Assembly (NCBI GenBank): GCA_948470475.1
Contig: OX419337.1
Location: 21,956,306-22,020,305 of the forward strand
Reading direction: 5' to 3'
Length of the DNA: 64,000 bases
Source: Galaxea fascicularis
Taxonomy: Eukaryota > Cnidaria > Anthozoa > Scleractinia > Euphylliidae
Of this stretch, positions 36,472 to 48,700 are shown piece after piece. The position numbers and the translations under genes were made by a program. A model generated the notes under the pieces. The model was not told where the DNA came from, did no database searches, and saw only the letters and a program-made list of their open reading frames with translations. Positions within the stretch are counted from its first letter, which is position 1. Each line of letters begins with the position of its first letter.

Positions 36472-39400
36472 CTATAAGTTGCTCTCTCTGTGTGCCGTGT
36501 ATTCAAGTTGCGGAGTTCTGTGCGTCTTAATGTTCCTCGGCTTGATTTTAAACGGCTTGTCCGGTTTGGATGACCGGGTAATGGACTCCTGCCTGTAGAT
36601 AAATTTTCCTTTGCTAGTAGGCTTGGGCTGACGTAACAGCTGGGTATTCTGTGGAGGCAATTTCCAAGAGGGCTAAATTATCTATCCCGAGGACAAAATC
36701 TCCTAAGAAGCCTGTCTGAGTGACTGAAGACAAAATTATCCTTGTTACATGGTTTTGACTGGCGGAATAAATGGGTGTCCTGCAAAGGGACAAGCGAAGT
36801 AAAGCAGTCGGAACATCTTCGGATGACATCGACAGCCTTCCCCATTTTATCGGAAAAGCTTCGTTTGTTATAGGGTGTTCTCTGAAAACGGGTATGTTAG
36901 AGACAGCATATTCAGAGCATCTTCGGGTGTAATCGGAAAATCTTGGAATGACTGAGCACATATTCGGAAAAAGTGAATGTCAGACAAGATACAGTCGGAA
37001 CATCTTCGGAGATCCTCGGAATATCGTCAATTAAGTGTTTTACGTATCATTTGTGTGGTTAGTTGGCTGGTTATCTAAGTGATGTAGGGATTGGACGTAA
37101 GGAGTAACTCCTTCGGCTGCCATCGGAAAATTGTCGGCACTTGCCGTAAACGGAAATTGTCGCGTTTCCACTCTTAAGATGCCAGAACGTTGGAGAATGA
37201 AAGTTACTGAAAGGTGCGTTAAAGAAGCCCTGGTCGTTTATCGTAACTCTAACGAAATTTTATAACTTATTCCACGTTGGGCAACTTTTGGAGGGTTGTC
37301 CAATACACTCAACTAGACTCTAGTTGTGTATGCTTGTATTCTATCGGAAAAGCGGAAGTCTAGTGGTCATGGCATAGAGAACAAGGTATATTACATGTGT
37401 ACCGTGCTTGTCTCGAGTCCTCCACTGGACTCTGATGGACTCCAGTTGACAATTTTTTTGGACTTCCGGTTTCATTTCACGACTAGACTTCGAGTAACTC
37501 CAGTGGACTCTTAGATTTGACGACTAGAGTCTAGCAAATACCTTAGAATCCCTCCATTCTGCTTCTAATGCTTCCTGCTTGTCCCGTTTCCGATCCTATA
37601 AGAACATAAGAAAAAGGCTCCTTAGCCATAGAACAAACAAATTAACCAACCAAATCATTTTTTCACAGACAAAGGAATTGAATTTGGAGAGAGAACAGGG
37701 ATGAATTCAAGTCAATTTGCCTTGACGAAGGGCTAACGATCGAAACGCCAGTACCCCAATGCCTTATGGGAGGCCAAGTTACCTGACCAATAGCCGAGTC
37801 GAGGAGTCGGGCTCATTTTCCGAACCGTGGCTGGTAATCGAGCCTACCCGATCTGTTGATAAAACCAAATTCGTTTTCACACACCCCTTTGAAGTAAAGT
37901 CAGTCTAAAAATCGCACCAATATCATCGACTAAGAACGTTTTCGGAGCATTTTTAGAACTTGGTCGTCAATTAAATTTTAAGAAAACACTCTTGAGAAAT
38001 GCCTCCAGAAATTTTTGAGCACGCGTGTTTCATTCTAGGAACGTTTTTGGAAATATTCAAACATTTTGCGTCTGATTTCTTTCCGTTAGCTTGTCCTCTG
38101 TGATTAAAATTCAAAGAATAAGAAAACCAAAGCTTTGGATTAAATTACAGTTTCTGGCAAAACCGAATAAAAGCTAAGACTATCAAGTAACTTATGTAGC
38201 AAAGTGAACACAGGAACAAGAACTTTATTTCGGTTTTAGGAGTCACGCAGACAATGATTCTATTGATAATTAGTCACATGATATCAATTCCGGGATAGTA
38301 GTTCGACGCGCAGTTTTCGTGCCCTTGTTGTAGTCCTGTTCGTTTTGAGTCGTGCTGTTAGTAAAGCTCTTTTACAGAGACGAGGATAAAGTTTGGTTGA
38401 CTAGGAAAACTTACAAGACGGTTGATGTAACAACTCGCAGGGATCCAGATTAGCAAAGAAAACACCACAACTGTTCCAGCCAAGTTGTCTTTCATAAACT
38501 GTGCAATTTTGTTGCTATCCAAAGTGGTGAGGAAGGTCCAGAATCTTTCCACCAAATCTTGAGTAGTTTTCTTACATTCGCCCTGGAAGTCGTTAAACAG
38601 AGGAGGACAGTGAAACGCCGCTTATTCTCGACAGTTTCCAAAATGGCGCCATAATGACACCGAATCGTTCATTTCCATCGCTTACATTTTCATGCACTCG
38701 CATTTGCGCTCGCGTTTGCAGTTCACACGTGTAAACCGCAACGCAAACGCAAATGTAAACGCAAGGTATACACGTCAGCCTCGTTCGCCATCTTGAATAA
38801 CTGAAGACTTCGACTGCGCTTGCGTATCTTACCTTGCACTTGCATTTGCGTCCGCATGTGTGAACCAGGCTTTAGTTTCACTTCAGCTAAGTTTAATTTG
38901 TCCTGGCGATAGCTCACATATTTTCTCTTACATTAACCCCGATCCATACGGACAACGGTTGATACGCTGTCAAACCACGTTGATCTCGATTTACCAAAAC
39001 TAGTTATTTCTGCACCGCACACTGCATTTCCATTTGTCACAATTATGTGCTTATTGAAGATATTCTAACCCCTTTTATAAAATCAAAGAAGGTTGAAAAT
39101 GTTAGTGTAGAACAAAGACACGGGAGGCTGCGCTTATACGAGGTTTCAGTAGAGAAATCGCCAAGACCATGGTTTCATGTACTGTTACAGGAGGTGTCCC
39201 CAAGTGAAGGTTCAACTGTACTTAAAACGATAACTCATTTCAACCCATTTTATAACTGCGTACTCAGCAACCTGGCCTATGAATGGAAACGAGGGGGATG
39301 ACCTTGTTTTGTTACAGACGTAGTAAGTAAGTCAGTAATCTTTATTTATCCACGGTTAAAATTCACTAATCTAAGGCATACTGATATCACACTCAAAATC

Positions 39401-39694
39401 CAAAACTAAAAACTGCGAAAGACAAAAATTGTACAATTGCTTACAACATATGTAACCTATCTAAAATACTCATTATGCCAACATTTAAACCTGGTTTCAA
39501 TGAATGCCGTACATCTAACTTTTACTGAGGTAATTATTTAAAACAGTTCGAAATTCGCTCTGAGATTCTGCTTTCCTGACATCAACTAGTCTACATTTAC
39601 ACGAAAAAGACAGAGGTTTATATCAAAACACTTAAAGGTTAGGCCACTCAACACACAACTGTATTTAAGCAATAGAAAACGTTTTCCGTGTTTG

Positions 39695-39743
<49 letters not shown>

Positions 39744-42700
39744 CGCAAACCCGAGACGAAGTCGAGGGTTTGCATAACTGTCGAGAATTCTCCCAACCCC
39801 TCGAGTGTTTATATCAGGCCATGCAAACACAAGAAAAAAGTTTTCTATTGCTTTTATAAAATAACTTCCTCTAAAAACTACAACGCGTCACACAACCATG
39901 TTTACATACTCTCATGCAAACACGCCTCTCGGCCAATCAGAGCGCGCGTACTATCTTAGTTATTTTATAAAGCAGGCTATTACCTGGACACAAGTTCCTT
40001 GCTGTTCTCCACTCTGGCATGAGCGGCCATCTGGGATAACTAGAATGCGGTTCGTGACATTGTCTTTGTACGGTTCACAAATTCCACCACTTTCGCAGCA
40101 AACTTTACAAGCATTCTCCACCTCAGAGCATTTGCAGGGCTTGAGTCCGTTGGCATCACAGAAAGACAAACACTGGCCATCGAGACATTTTCCCCTTTAA
40201 AAAACCAGACATAACAGAGTTGAAGGTGGCGACAGAGAGACTATAAACTAAAATTTCTTTTCTCACGAAGCAACAGGACAAAGATGTCAAAAAGTGTCGC
40301 GTCGCTTCCGGGATAGAGCTTCAAAAAATCACATACTTGTCAATGCACTCGGTTTCATCTTCCATGTTCTCCGCTTCTGGACATGATGCACTCTGGCCAT
40401 CACATTTTGTCTCTTTCTTACAAGTTGTTGCGTCAGCTTCGCGACACGTTTCCCCCTTTGTGTTACCGTAGGTGCAGTTCCTGCAGCAAGGTGAGTCATA
40501 GCCATCGCTGGAGAGTGGAACACAAGGAAAGCAATGAAACACGGAAAAAGGATGGAGGAGGCAAGGTGGGTGGGAGGGAGGGAGGGAGGGAGGAAAGAAG
40601 GGAGGAGGGAAGGAAGGGAAATAGGGAAAGGAGAGAGGAGGAAAGTTGGGAGAGAGAGGTGGGATGGAGGGAGCGAGGAGGGATGGAGAGAGAAAGGAGG
40701 GAAGAAGGAAGGGAAGGAGGGTGGAGGGATGGAGAGAGAGGAGGAAGGGAGACAGGGAAGGGAGGGGGAAGGGAGGTGGAAGGGACGGAATGGAGGTAGG
40801 GCGGAATTGAATATGAGAAATGAATAGACAGCAAGAAAGGAGGGAGTAAAGAAGTGAGTAAGGAGGGTAGTGATGAACGAAGTGAAGACAGAGAGAGAGT
40901 GAGAGGAAGGAAGGAAGGAAGCAAGGCTGTCACCTGCATTGAGAATTTGGTTTTAGCTTGCAGGTTTTAGTACAGCACAGGGTATCCTCTGGTACAATGC
41001 CTCCAGGATCACATTCTTCGTCTGCTTCTTTCTTGTAGTTGCCACAAATTTCATTTCTTGGCTCTAAAAGAGTTCACAATAAATTTGGAAAACGTACATT
41101 TAAAAATCTGATGGCCGACCTTCTAAGTCGGTAACAGAAATAAACTATATCCCGCAATCAGTATTCCTAATAAGGTGAAAATACCTGTTCTAACATTTCA
41201 GATTTTGCACTTCAGAAAGTTACGGATTTGACCATATTTCAAAGTTTTATCTTTGTAAAGCAAAGTAACACAAGGACATGTAACGAGTCCTACAAAATGT
41301 GTTGGAAACATTAAAAGAGAAGCCTTCACGCACCCAAAGTTTACCTCTAATTTTGATGACTACGCATAAAAATCAATGATACTTAAACGTTGAGTTCACC
41401 TTGTACCACAGGTAACCCAAGCTCGATAGGCATATAGGTCGTTATGACTCTTTTGTGTTTTTTTGGTCGATTTGAGGCGATTTCTTGGCGTTTTGGTTCG
41501 AACGGATTCTACCTCTATTGCACTTCCTGGTCTGACATGAAACAGTGACCATACCCTTGAAACAAAACTGTGACTTGGATTTTAGCACCTCAAGAATTCT
41601 GCGCCTGCTGCATGGCGAAAAAACCTGAAAAAAAAAAAGAAAAAAAAGCAAAAAAAATTACCTCAGCTTATAGCAAGAGGTTGCCCTGACAGGCTCAATG
41701 GTCTCAACTCAATATCGACTTCTAAATTCGCTTCACTGTTTGTTTGTGTTTGTTCGTTTTTCTAATTAACATTTGATGAGAAATTGAAGGTCTTGGTGCA
41801 AGACGTGCCAAAGTGATAACTTTAATACACGTACGCTTTCCTTTGGCCTGTAGACTGGTTATCGCATCAGAAATGTAGGTCCGTAATTATATTGCGTGCT
41901 AAAGGCTTAAATTTGATGAAATACCCTATGACTTATTCAAAAAGCTCAAGACACAGAAACAAAAACAATTTCATTGGGCTTTCAAACGAAATCCAATTTA
42001 GGCGTACAAATCAGAAAGAAGTTCAGACCTTTGTCTCCAACACGACAACTAGTCCATAGACCAACAGAGACCAAATTTAAAAGAAATTTGCAGCCAAATC
42101 ATCACTTACAACTTTCTTTCACCAAGTCCTTTCATTGTTTCATGATTGCGTACTGTGGAGTGCGAGTGATTTTTTAATCAAAAATATACTTTCATTGCAA
42201 ACTCAACTGGGCGCATTTAGAGCACAGCCCTGGAAAACACAAAGAATTTGCGTTGACCTAAAAGACCAATCAGAACCAATTTAATCAACCTTGGTCAACA
42301 CAATTCGCCCATAGTTCTATGCTAAGACAATCTGAATGGATTTGTGACAAATTGACTATTGTTATTCAGTTTGTACCTTGTTGTTACGAAGTTGTCCGCT
42401 CACTGAAGCAGGGTACATGATGTACTTGCCACCGCCTGCCTTGTTATCTGCTGGTGCACACTCATCGGTATCTGGATCATGCTCACTTCCGAAATTGTGT
42501 CCTGAGAGCAATTCAAAGGGGAGCTCATATATGAGTTACACACAACACCCTGCCTGCTTCACTGGGAACTTGGTAACAACGTACAATTTCTGCTAAGTGA
42601 GGCGAAATAAGTGGAAAATGTTTTTCTAACACACTGCCGGAGCCTCGGAATGTGTCAGGTGACTTAAAATAATTAATTAGGTATGTAGTTGTTTTTGTTG

Positions 42701-45700
42701 TGTCCACCATCACTGACCATTGTTTACCTGTACACATTTACCAACTTTGCCATTTTTGTAATTTCCCAAATTTTAGTAGGATGTACTCGTGTAATCAAAC
42801 CTCTGTATTAACTGGCCACCCCTCAGCAATCAAAGTCCTGATGAGGGTTCTTCTATTTTTTTCTTTTTTTACCTCTGTTAAGCAGCCAGCCCCAATTAAA
42901 TAAGTAGACACGCTACAAAAGGCACTGTACTTTACGGGTTCAAAATAAAATCAGAGCTTTTAGCCTGAATTTATAGGCTTTTTTTCCCAAGGCTGATTTT
43001 TTCGCCGATCAATAGATGTAATTTTCTATTGCTTCCGTGAAAAATCGCCGGCAAGTGTGACCAAAGTGCCGGCTGCTATTTTGAACCCTGCCTTAAGTAC
43101 ACCTGGATCATTTGTCAATCAACCGTCGATGCATACAGACCTCTGTGAAAATTTGTGCAATAACAGGCCACCTCCTAGCAATCAATTTGTAGCATTTCTT
43201 TGTCTTTCTTGTTTCTAAGATTTATTGCGCTAATTTATAAATTCAAAATGGTTTGCTTACATTATGCCATCGTTCAACTACCATGATGATACAAGATTTA
43301 TGAGGCTAAATGATATTCTTGGTTAGAATAATGAATTCAAAGAAAAAATATGTAAACTATATAAACACAATATCCACTTATTCAACATCAAATAGAAACT
43401 AAACTACATTTTTTATGTTGTTCGTCTTTGTTTTGGCCATTGGCCGCCATCAAATTAGAGCTGAAAAATTTTTTGAGTAGGGTGGAGAGCTATCCCTTTC
43501 ATAGCGCATCTTTGAGTTTAAATTCCCTGAGGCTGGCCTCTTAATAGGGGTTGAACTGTATTAGAGTTTGTTGAGTTTGTGATAAAGGCCAGACTGTGGT
43601 GGTCAGCTTGGCATGTCTACCAGTGGTGTTTGATAAAGCATATTCAATATTTGACCGTTGGTCACAGAGGCCAAATGAGAATTTTCCAGTCATGGTTGAT
43701 TAGCCCATTACACAGCCAATATTATTTTAGCAAAGAAAAAGTACAACTTACCAATTTCTTGTTAAAGATGCAGATATCCCAGGCAGCAATAAAGGAAGGA
43801 AAAAGAAGTAGTTAAAAAGGGAACTTAGCAGTGATCATGATCAACAACCCTGACAACTTTCTAGGCTAGGTAAATCCTGAATCGTCACCGTCATCATCAT
43901 CTTCATCATAAAAAAAATAATTGCTGACACACCAACCTGTGGTCTTTATAACCAGATTGTTTCCATAGATGTCAGGCAACAACAAAGTGACCACAATTGA
44001 ACTTATAATTATTTTCAACTCTATGCTCTAAGGCCCAATTCAAACGTCAAATTACACATGTGCCAAATCCATTGCAAATGAGGAAACACAATAGATTTTT
44101 CTCATTTGCATTAGATTTGGTACATGTGAAGTTCAACGTCTAAACCAGGCCTAACACTTCCATAAAATTGTGGCTTTTACCATCTCTGTAATCATCCATC
44201 ATCATCATCACCACCACCACCATCATCATCATCATTAACAACTTGATCGTCATCACCATCATCCCAATATAAGTGACACTTTACTCTTTCAACCCTAATA
44301 TCAGTATCTACAGCTGTATACTCAACACACTGTTCTCCATTCATTTTTATGGTGATGATGAGTAGAATTTGCAAAATAATCAAGACCTATGTCACAATTT
44401 AATCATTTCCTATTTTCTCACAATCTTTATGTTTGATTGAGCAGTGTTAATATAAGGAGAAATTAATCATTGATCACTCTTAGGGGTTCAAGGGTTAAAA
44501 TAAGTACCATGGGCAGTGACAATGTCAGCTTCCTCAGTTAGCAGCTTTCTTCCCCAGTTTATGGTGCTGCTTAGTCCAGTGTTAAGGTATAGCCAAGTGT
44601 TATTTGTGAAGTACTCTGACAAAAACAACATCACCATTAGGGGTGGCGAATTGTACCTCTAAAATCATAGGTCTGGTAAACTTTTTATTCAATCTCGAAA
44701 TCTTGACAGCCTTTACAAAAAGTCTCGAATTCTTGTTTACTTGTATTTATTTCAGTCTCAATGTCTTGCATGTTTGATCTTGGTCTTGGTCTCGGATTTT
44801 CAAACAAAGGTCTCAGCAACTTGCTGAGTCTCGGATTTTATGACTTGCCACCTGTATCATTTAATGCCACCAAATCACTGTAAGTTATCCGACCTTTATC
44901 TTAATCATAATCTTAAAAATAGAAACCCCGATAAAGCAGTTTTCAATTCAGCAAAGTTGAAATAAAAACAAAAGAAGAAGAAAACAGCACAAGCAGAAAA
45001 GCTGCAAGAGATGAGCCACCCAGCACTAGATTATCTCCTTTTATTGAAAGTTTTTCAAAAGCTTCAATAACAAATCCCTCATTTGGATTCCCAGATGCCA
45101 TGTTTGAGTTCGATCATTACAAATGTTGGTTTCTGTCATAACAATAAGACATAATATGTTATTAATTTTTCACCAACCAGAAAGCTGTGTTCATGGGCAA
45201 ATGTGATGTATACAGAAAACAATGCCATCCATGCATCCTCATGTTTCGTGAGACAAGTGCTCGCTGACTCATCTGTTGCCACTGATGTCGCAGCCTCTGT
45301 GAGAGCCTGCTTGCAGGCTACAGCATAGGAGAGTGACTAACAAGATGACAGCAAAGACACTGCCCCTTATAGCAATAATATTATTATTATTAACTAGTCC
45401 ACAACTGATCTGCTCTCTGACAGCAACTTCTATTTCTTTGTGCCTGAACATATTGCCATTTCCAATGGTAACATGGACATTGCAAGACAGGTGATTGTTT
45501 TATAGATAAGATTCTACCACAGACCAATGACCTCTTTTTCAATAATAAAAGAAGACCACTCAGGTAAATTGATTACCATCAGTGCAGATTCCCCCAACAG
45601 CATTTCTTTTACGATTACCAACATAAGCCAGTCCAATAACACCATCAGCAAAGTCTTGATATGTGAACAAATGTGCCAGGCAATACTTCTTCCAACTCTT

Positions 45701-48700
45701 GTTGAGACTGAAAGTCTACAAGAAAAAGATAAGCAACAGATACAAACAATAACTATGCCAAACTCTGAAAGCATCCCTCGCATGACTCCTATGATATTGT
45801 CCTTAAAGTGGTGCATTTTATTCTCTACAAAACCAAGTTGAACAAAGTAAATATCATCTCAACATACTTTCAAAAGTTCCTTGATAGGCCATGGTTTATC
45901 CTGCCGCTTGTTGTAGTGATTCTCATTGGAAGGAAAGCTGTCTTCATGTACAATCACCTGTGAGAATAAAAATAAAAATGGGGATAAGAAATAAGAGAAC
46001 AGGGGCTTCATAAAGGGCAAGGCACCAAGCAAAAACAAGTTGACTGGCCAGCTGTAAATAACATAGTTATGCCTGCCTGCCGTGATAATGTTGAGGTAAC
46101 TTTTTCTGACAAAGAAGTTGATTCCAAAATTGTTTGCCTACACTTGAAAAGCAATAATTATTATTATTGAAGAGCTCAGTGCAAAAGGGTATGCATGGCT
46201 GACAAACTCTCCATTTCTCAACATTTGCACTACTTTTGCACACTGACTGGTCATCACCTAAGGAATATCGAATGATATGAAGTTTGTGGCCTAGGCTAAA
46301 ATGGATCCTTCTGGTAATGAGACCTTCACTTGGGCTGTGAATTACAGGTGAAGCCTCTTGCTAAGCCCAAGTACAGCATTTCTAAAACTGGTACATGATA
46401 ATAACATGCATACGTCTGCAATCTCAAATCCATATCCTTTGTATTCGTTGGACCATTCTGTCCTCCGATAAATAGTGTCCACTCTGTCAGCAACTCCAAT
46501 CTGATCAAAACCACATAAATTAATCATTAGCCCATTTAGAACAAGAGTTAAACTTACTTAATATTTTAATAACTTGTAATGAGTTTGGGCATATTACAAT
46601 AAATTAAGTTCAGCACATGCTAAACAATCTCCCACTCATTTTTCTCCAAAAATCGTGGTAGAATTGGAAGGGGGCAACCTGCGTTCTGTTCATGGGGATT
46701 TTCCCTGAAGCTTCTTCCCCAAATTAAGTCAACACAGTGGCGGTCACAACATTGGTCAGTACCAACAGCTTCATTAAGCCTTCAATTCTTTTTTGTGAGT
46801 GTCACACAACAATCTGCTACCCAGATAGCTGAGTCAGTAAGAAGGTGCACCAGACAGCTGAGTAGAAGGTCAGTGGATTAAAATCCCAGACTGCAACTCA
46901 CAAAGTAAGTTCTTAATCCTTAAATTCTCAGGAGTGATTAACATGTAAAGTCTTACAGTTTCAATATATGATAAAGCAATACAGGTGATGAGAATAGACA
47001 AATTTATCAGGGTGTTATCTTAACATAACATCAAATTCTCCTAGTAGTTTGCAAGGAAATGTATGGTAGCCTGAAAGGAGAATTTATTGCTAATAAGATC
47101 TTGGAAGTTAAACAGTTAAAATAAGTGCTGCCGTAAGATCATGCCGGCTGTATGCTCAATGCCTGCCTCATTTCAGACAGGGGACATCATTGTGCAGTCT
47201 GATATCAAGCAGTTACCCAAGTTGTGTTTTTACTTTCACACTCTTCAACCCACACAGCTGTGAAAAAGAGTAAGGAATATAGTTTCCAGAGCTGGGGTCT
47301 GTCTTCTCACAAATCTCAGACAAGGGTGGAGTTTGGGTGGCTCCTCTGGTTGTCATTTAACCCTTTAACTCATAGAAGTGATGAGCGTGTAACTTTGCCT
47401 TACATTATCAATACAATGTCCAGCAAACAGGTGATGAGAATAGACAAACAGATCAGCCAGAGGGTGATAACTTTATATCAACTCATTGACAAGTTTTCTT
47501 AACTAATGTACAAGGGACTGCATAGCAACTAGAAAGGGGAATTAATAATCAGATCTTGGGAGTTAAAGGCTTAAAGAAGCCTTATGCATCCTTGGCATGG
47601 ATAAACCGGAGGTCCCGTCTCACAAGTCTCCACAATTAATTTCTGTGGGACGTTAAAGAACCACTAGGGGCGTAACGAACCCTGGCTGTGACCACCCCTA
47701 GTGCTGACCTTGGGTTGGTGCTTCACATAGGGATAACCTCATTGCACCTTTCCCCCTTGGACAGAATTGTCCAAGAAAAATTTGTATATATAATTTGTAT
47801 ATATATGGATAAGGAATCACAATCATCAAGTTTTTATATAAAGTAATTTTCACTATTTTTACAATAAAAAAAAAATTTATCAAAACTTTCCATGTAATTG
47901 ATGGTTTTCCTTTTGTCGTTCTGACCCATCTCTTGGAAAAACCTGTAATCAGCTACCAAAGCAAGTCTACATCTGATCAGAGTGGCCGCTGCACGTCTCT
48001 GTCGATGTGATCGCAAGTCTGGTGCTGGAAGATTTGGAAAGTACACTTCAATGAATATTAATAACACTACTAAAAGCTTAATTTCAACAACTTTTTCACC
48101 ACTGTTCTTCACGATGGTTAAAAATATTTCATTGAATTTTTAATAACATTGAAAGTGAGGTCAACTGCTGAGTTGGTTGGTTGGTCAGTTAGCCAGTATC
48201 TCAGTGAGTTGGCTAAGTCTATTCACTGTCTCATGGGCCATGGCTGATACATGACTGTCGATAACAATGTAGTTAGAAGAATTTCCATGGACCAAGACAG
48301 TGACAACTGGTGCTGAACTTCCCTAGTACCCAATGTGCTTCACAACATATCACACAGAGATTTACCTTATCAGTCTCCTGTACAACCTGGACAGGACTAC
48401 CAGACCATGGTTGTCATGGTCATTGTGTAAGGATTTTAGATCCTAATCATCACCAGGGTGGATCAATGTCAGTATCTGAGCAACCACACACCTACTGTAC
48501 CCCTCCCCTCACCCAACATTGACACTGACTTATTAACTTATAACTTTCTGGGTTAGGGGAGGGGTGGGTGTGTATTTACCCAGATACTGACAGTAGTCCA
48601 CCAGGGCTTAAATGAGGGTTAAATGAAGTTTAAGATGAGGAAATTATTTGGAAAAAAGCTTGCACCAATAGGAAACATAAGGTAAACAATTGTTCCATAA

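Noticed and set aside
40541..40930. CRISPR-like or designed repeat array
   Set aside because: Units have no constant repeat/spacer structure; it is a simple purine-rich tract in a eukaryotic intron.
40383..40939. Long open frames on both strands in the G/A tract
   Set aside because: They are made of low-complexity purine/pyrimidine repeats and lie in an intron bounded by well-supported exons.
45155..45330. Minus-strand frame with AHEHSF in the ADAM17 gene, looking like a metalloprotease zinc motif
   Set aside because: It lacks the spacing of HExxH, does not fit the reading phase of exons 10 and 11, and the true motif is made by exons 11-13.
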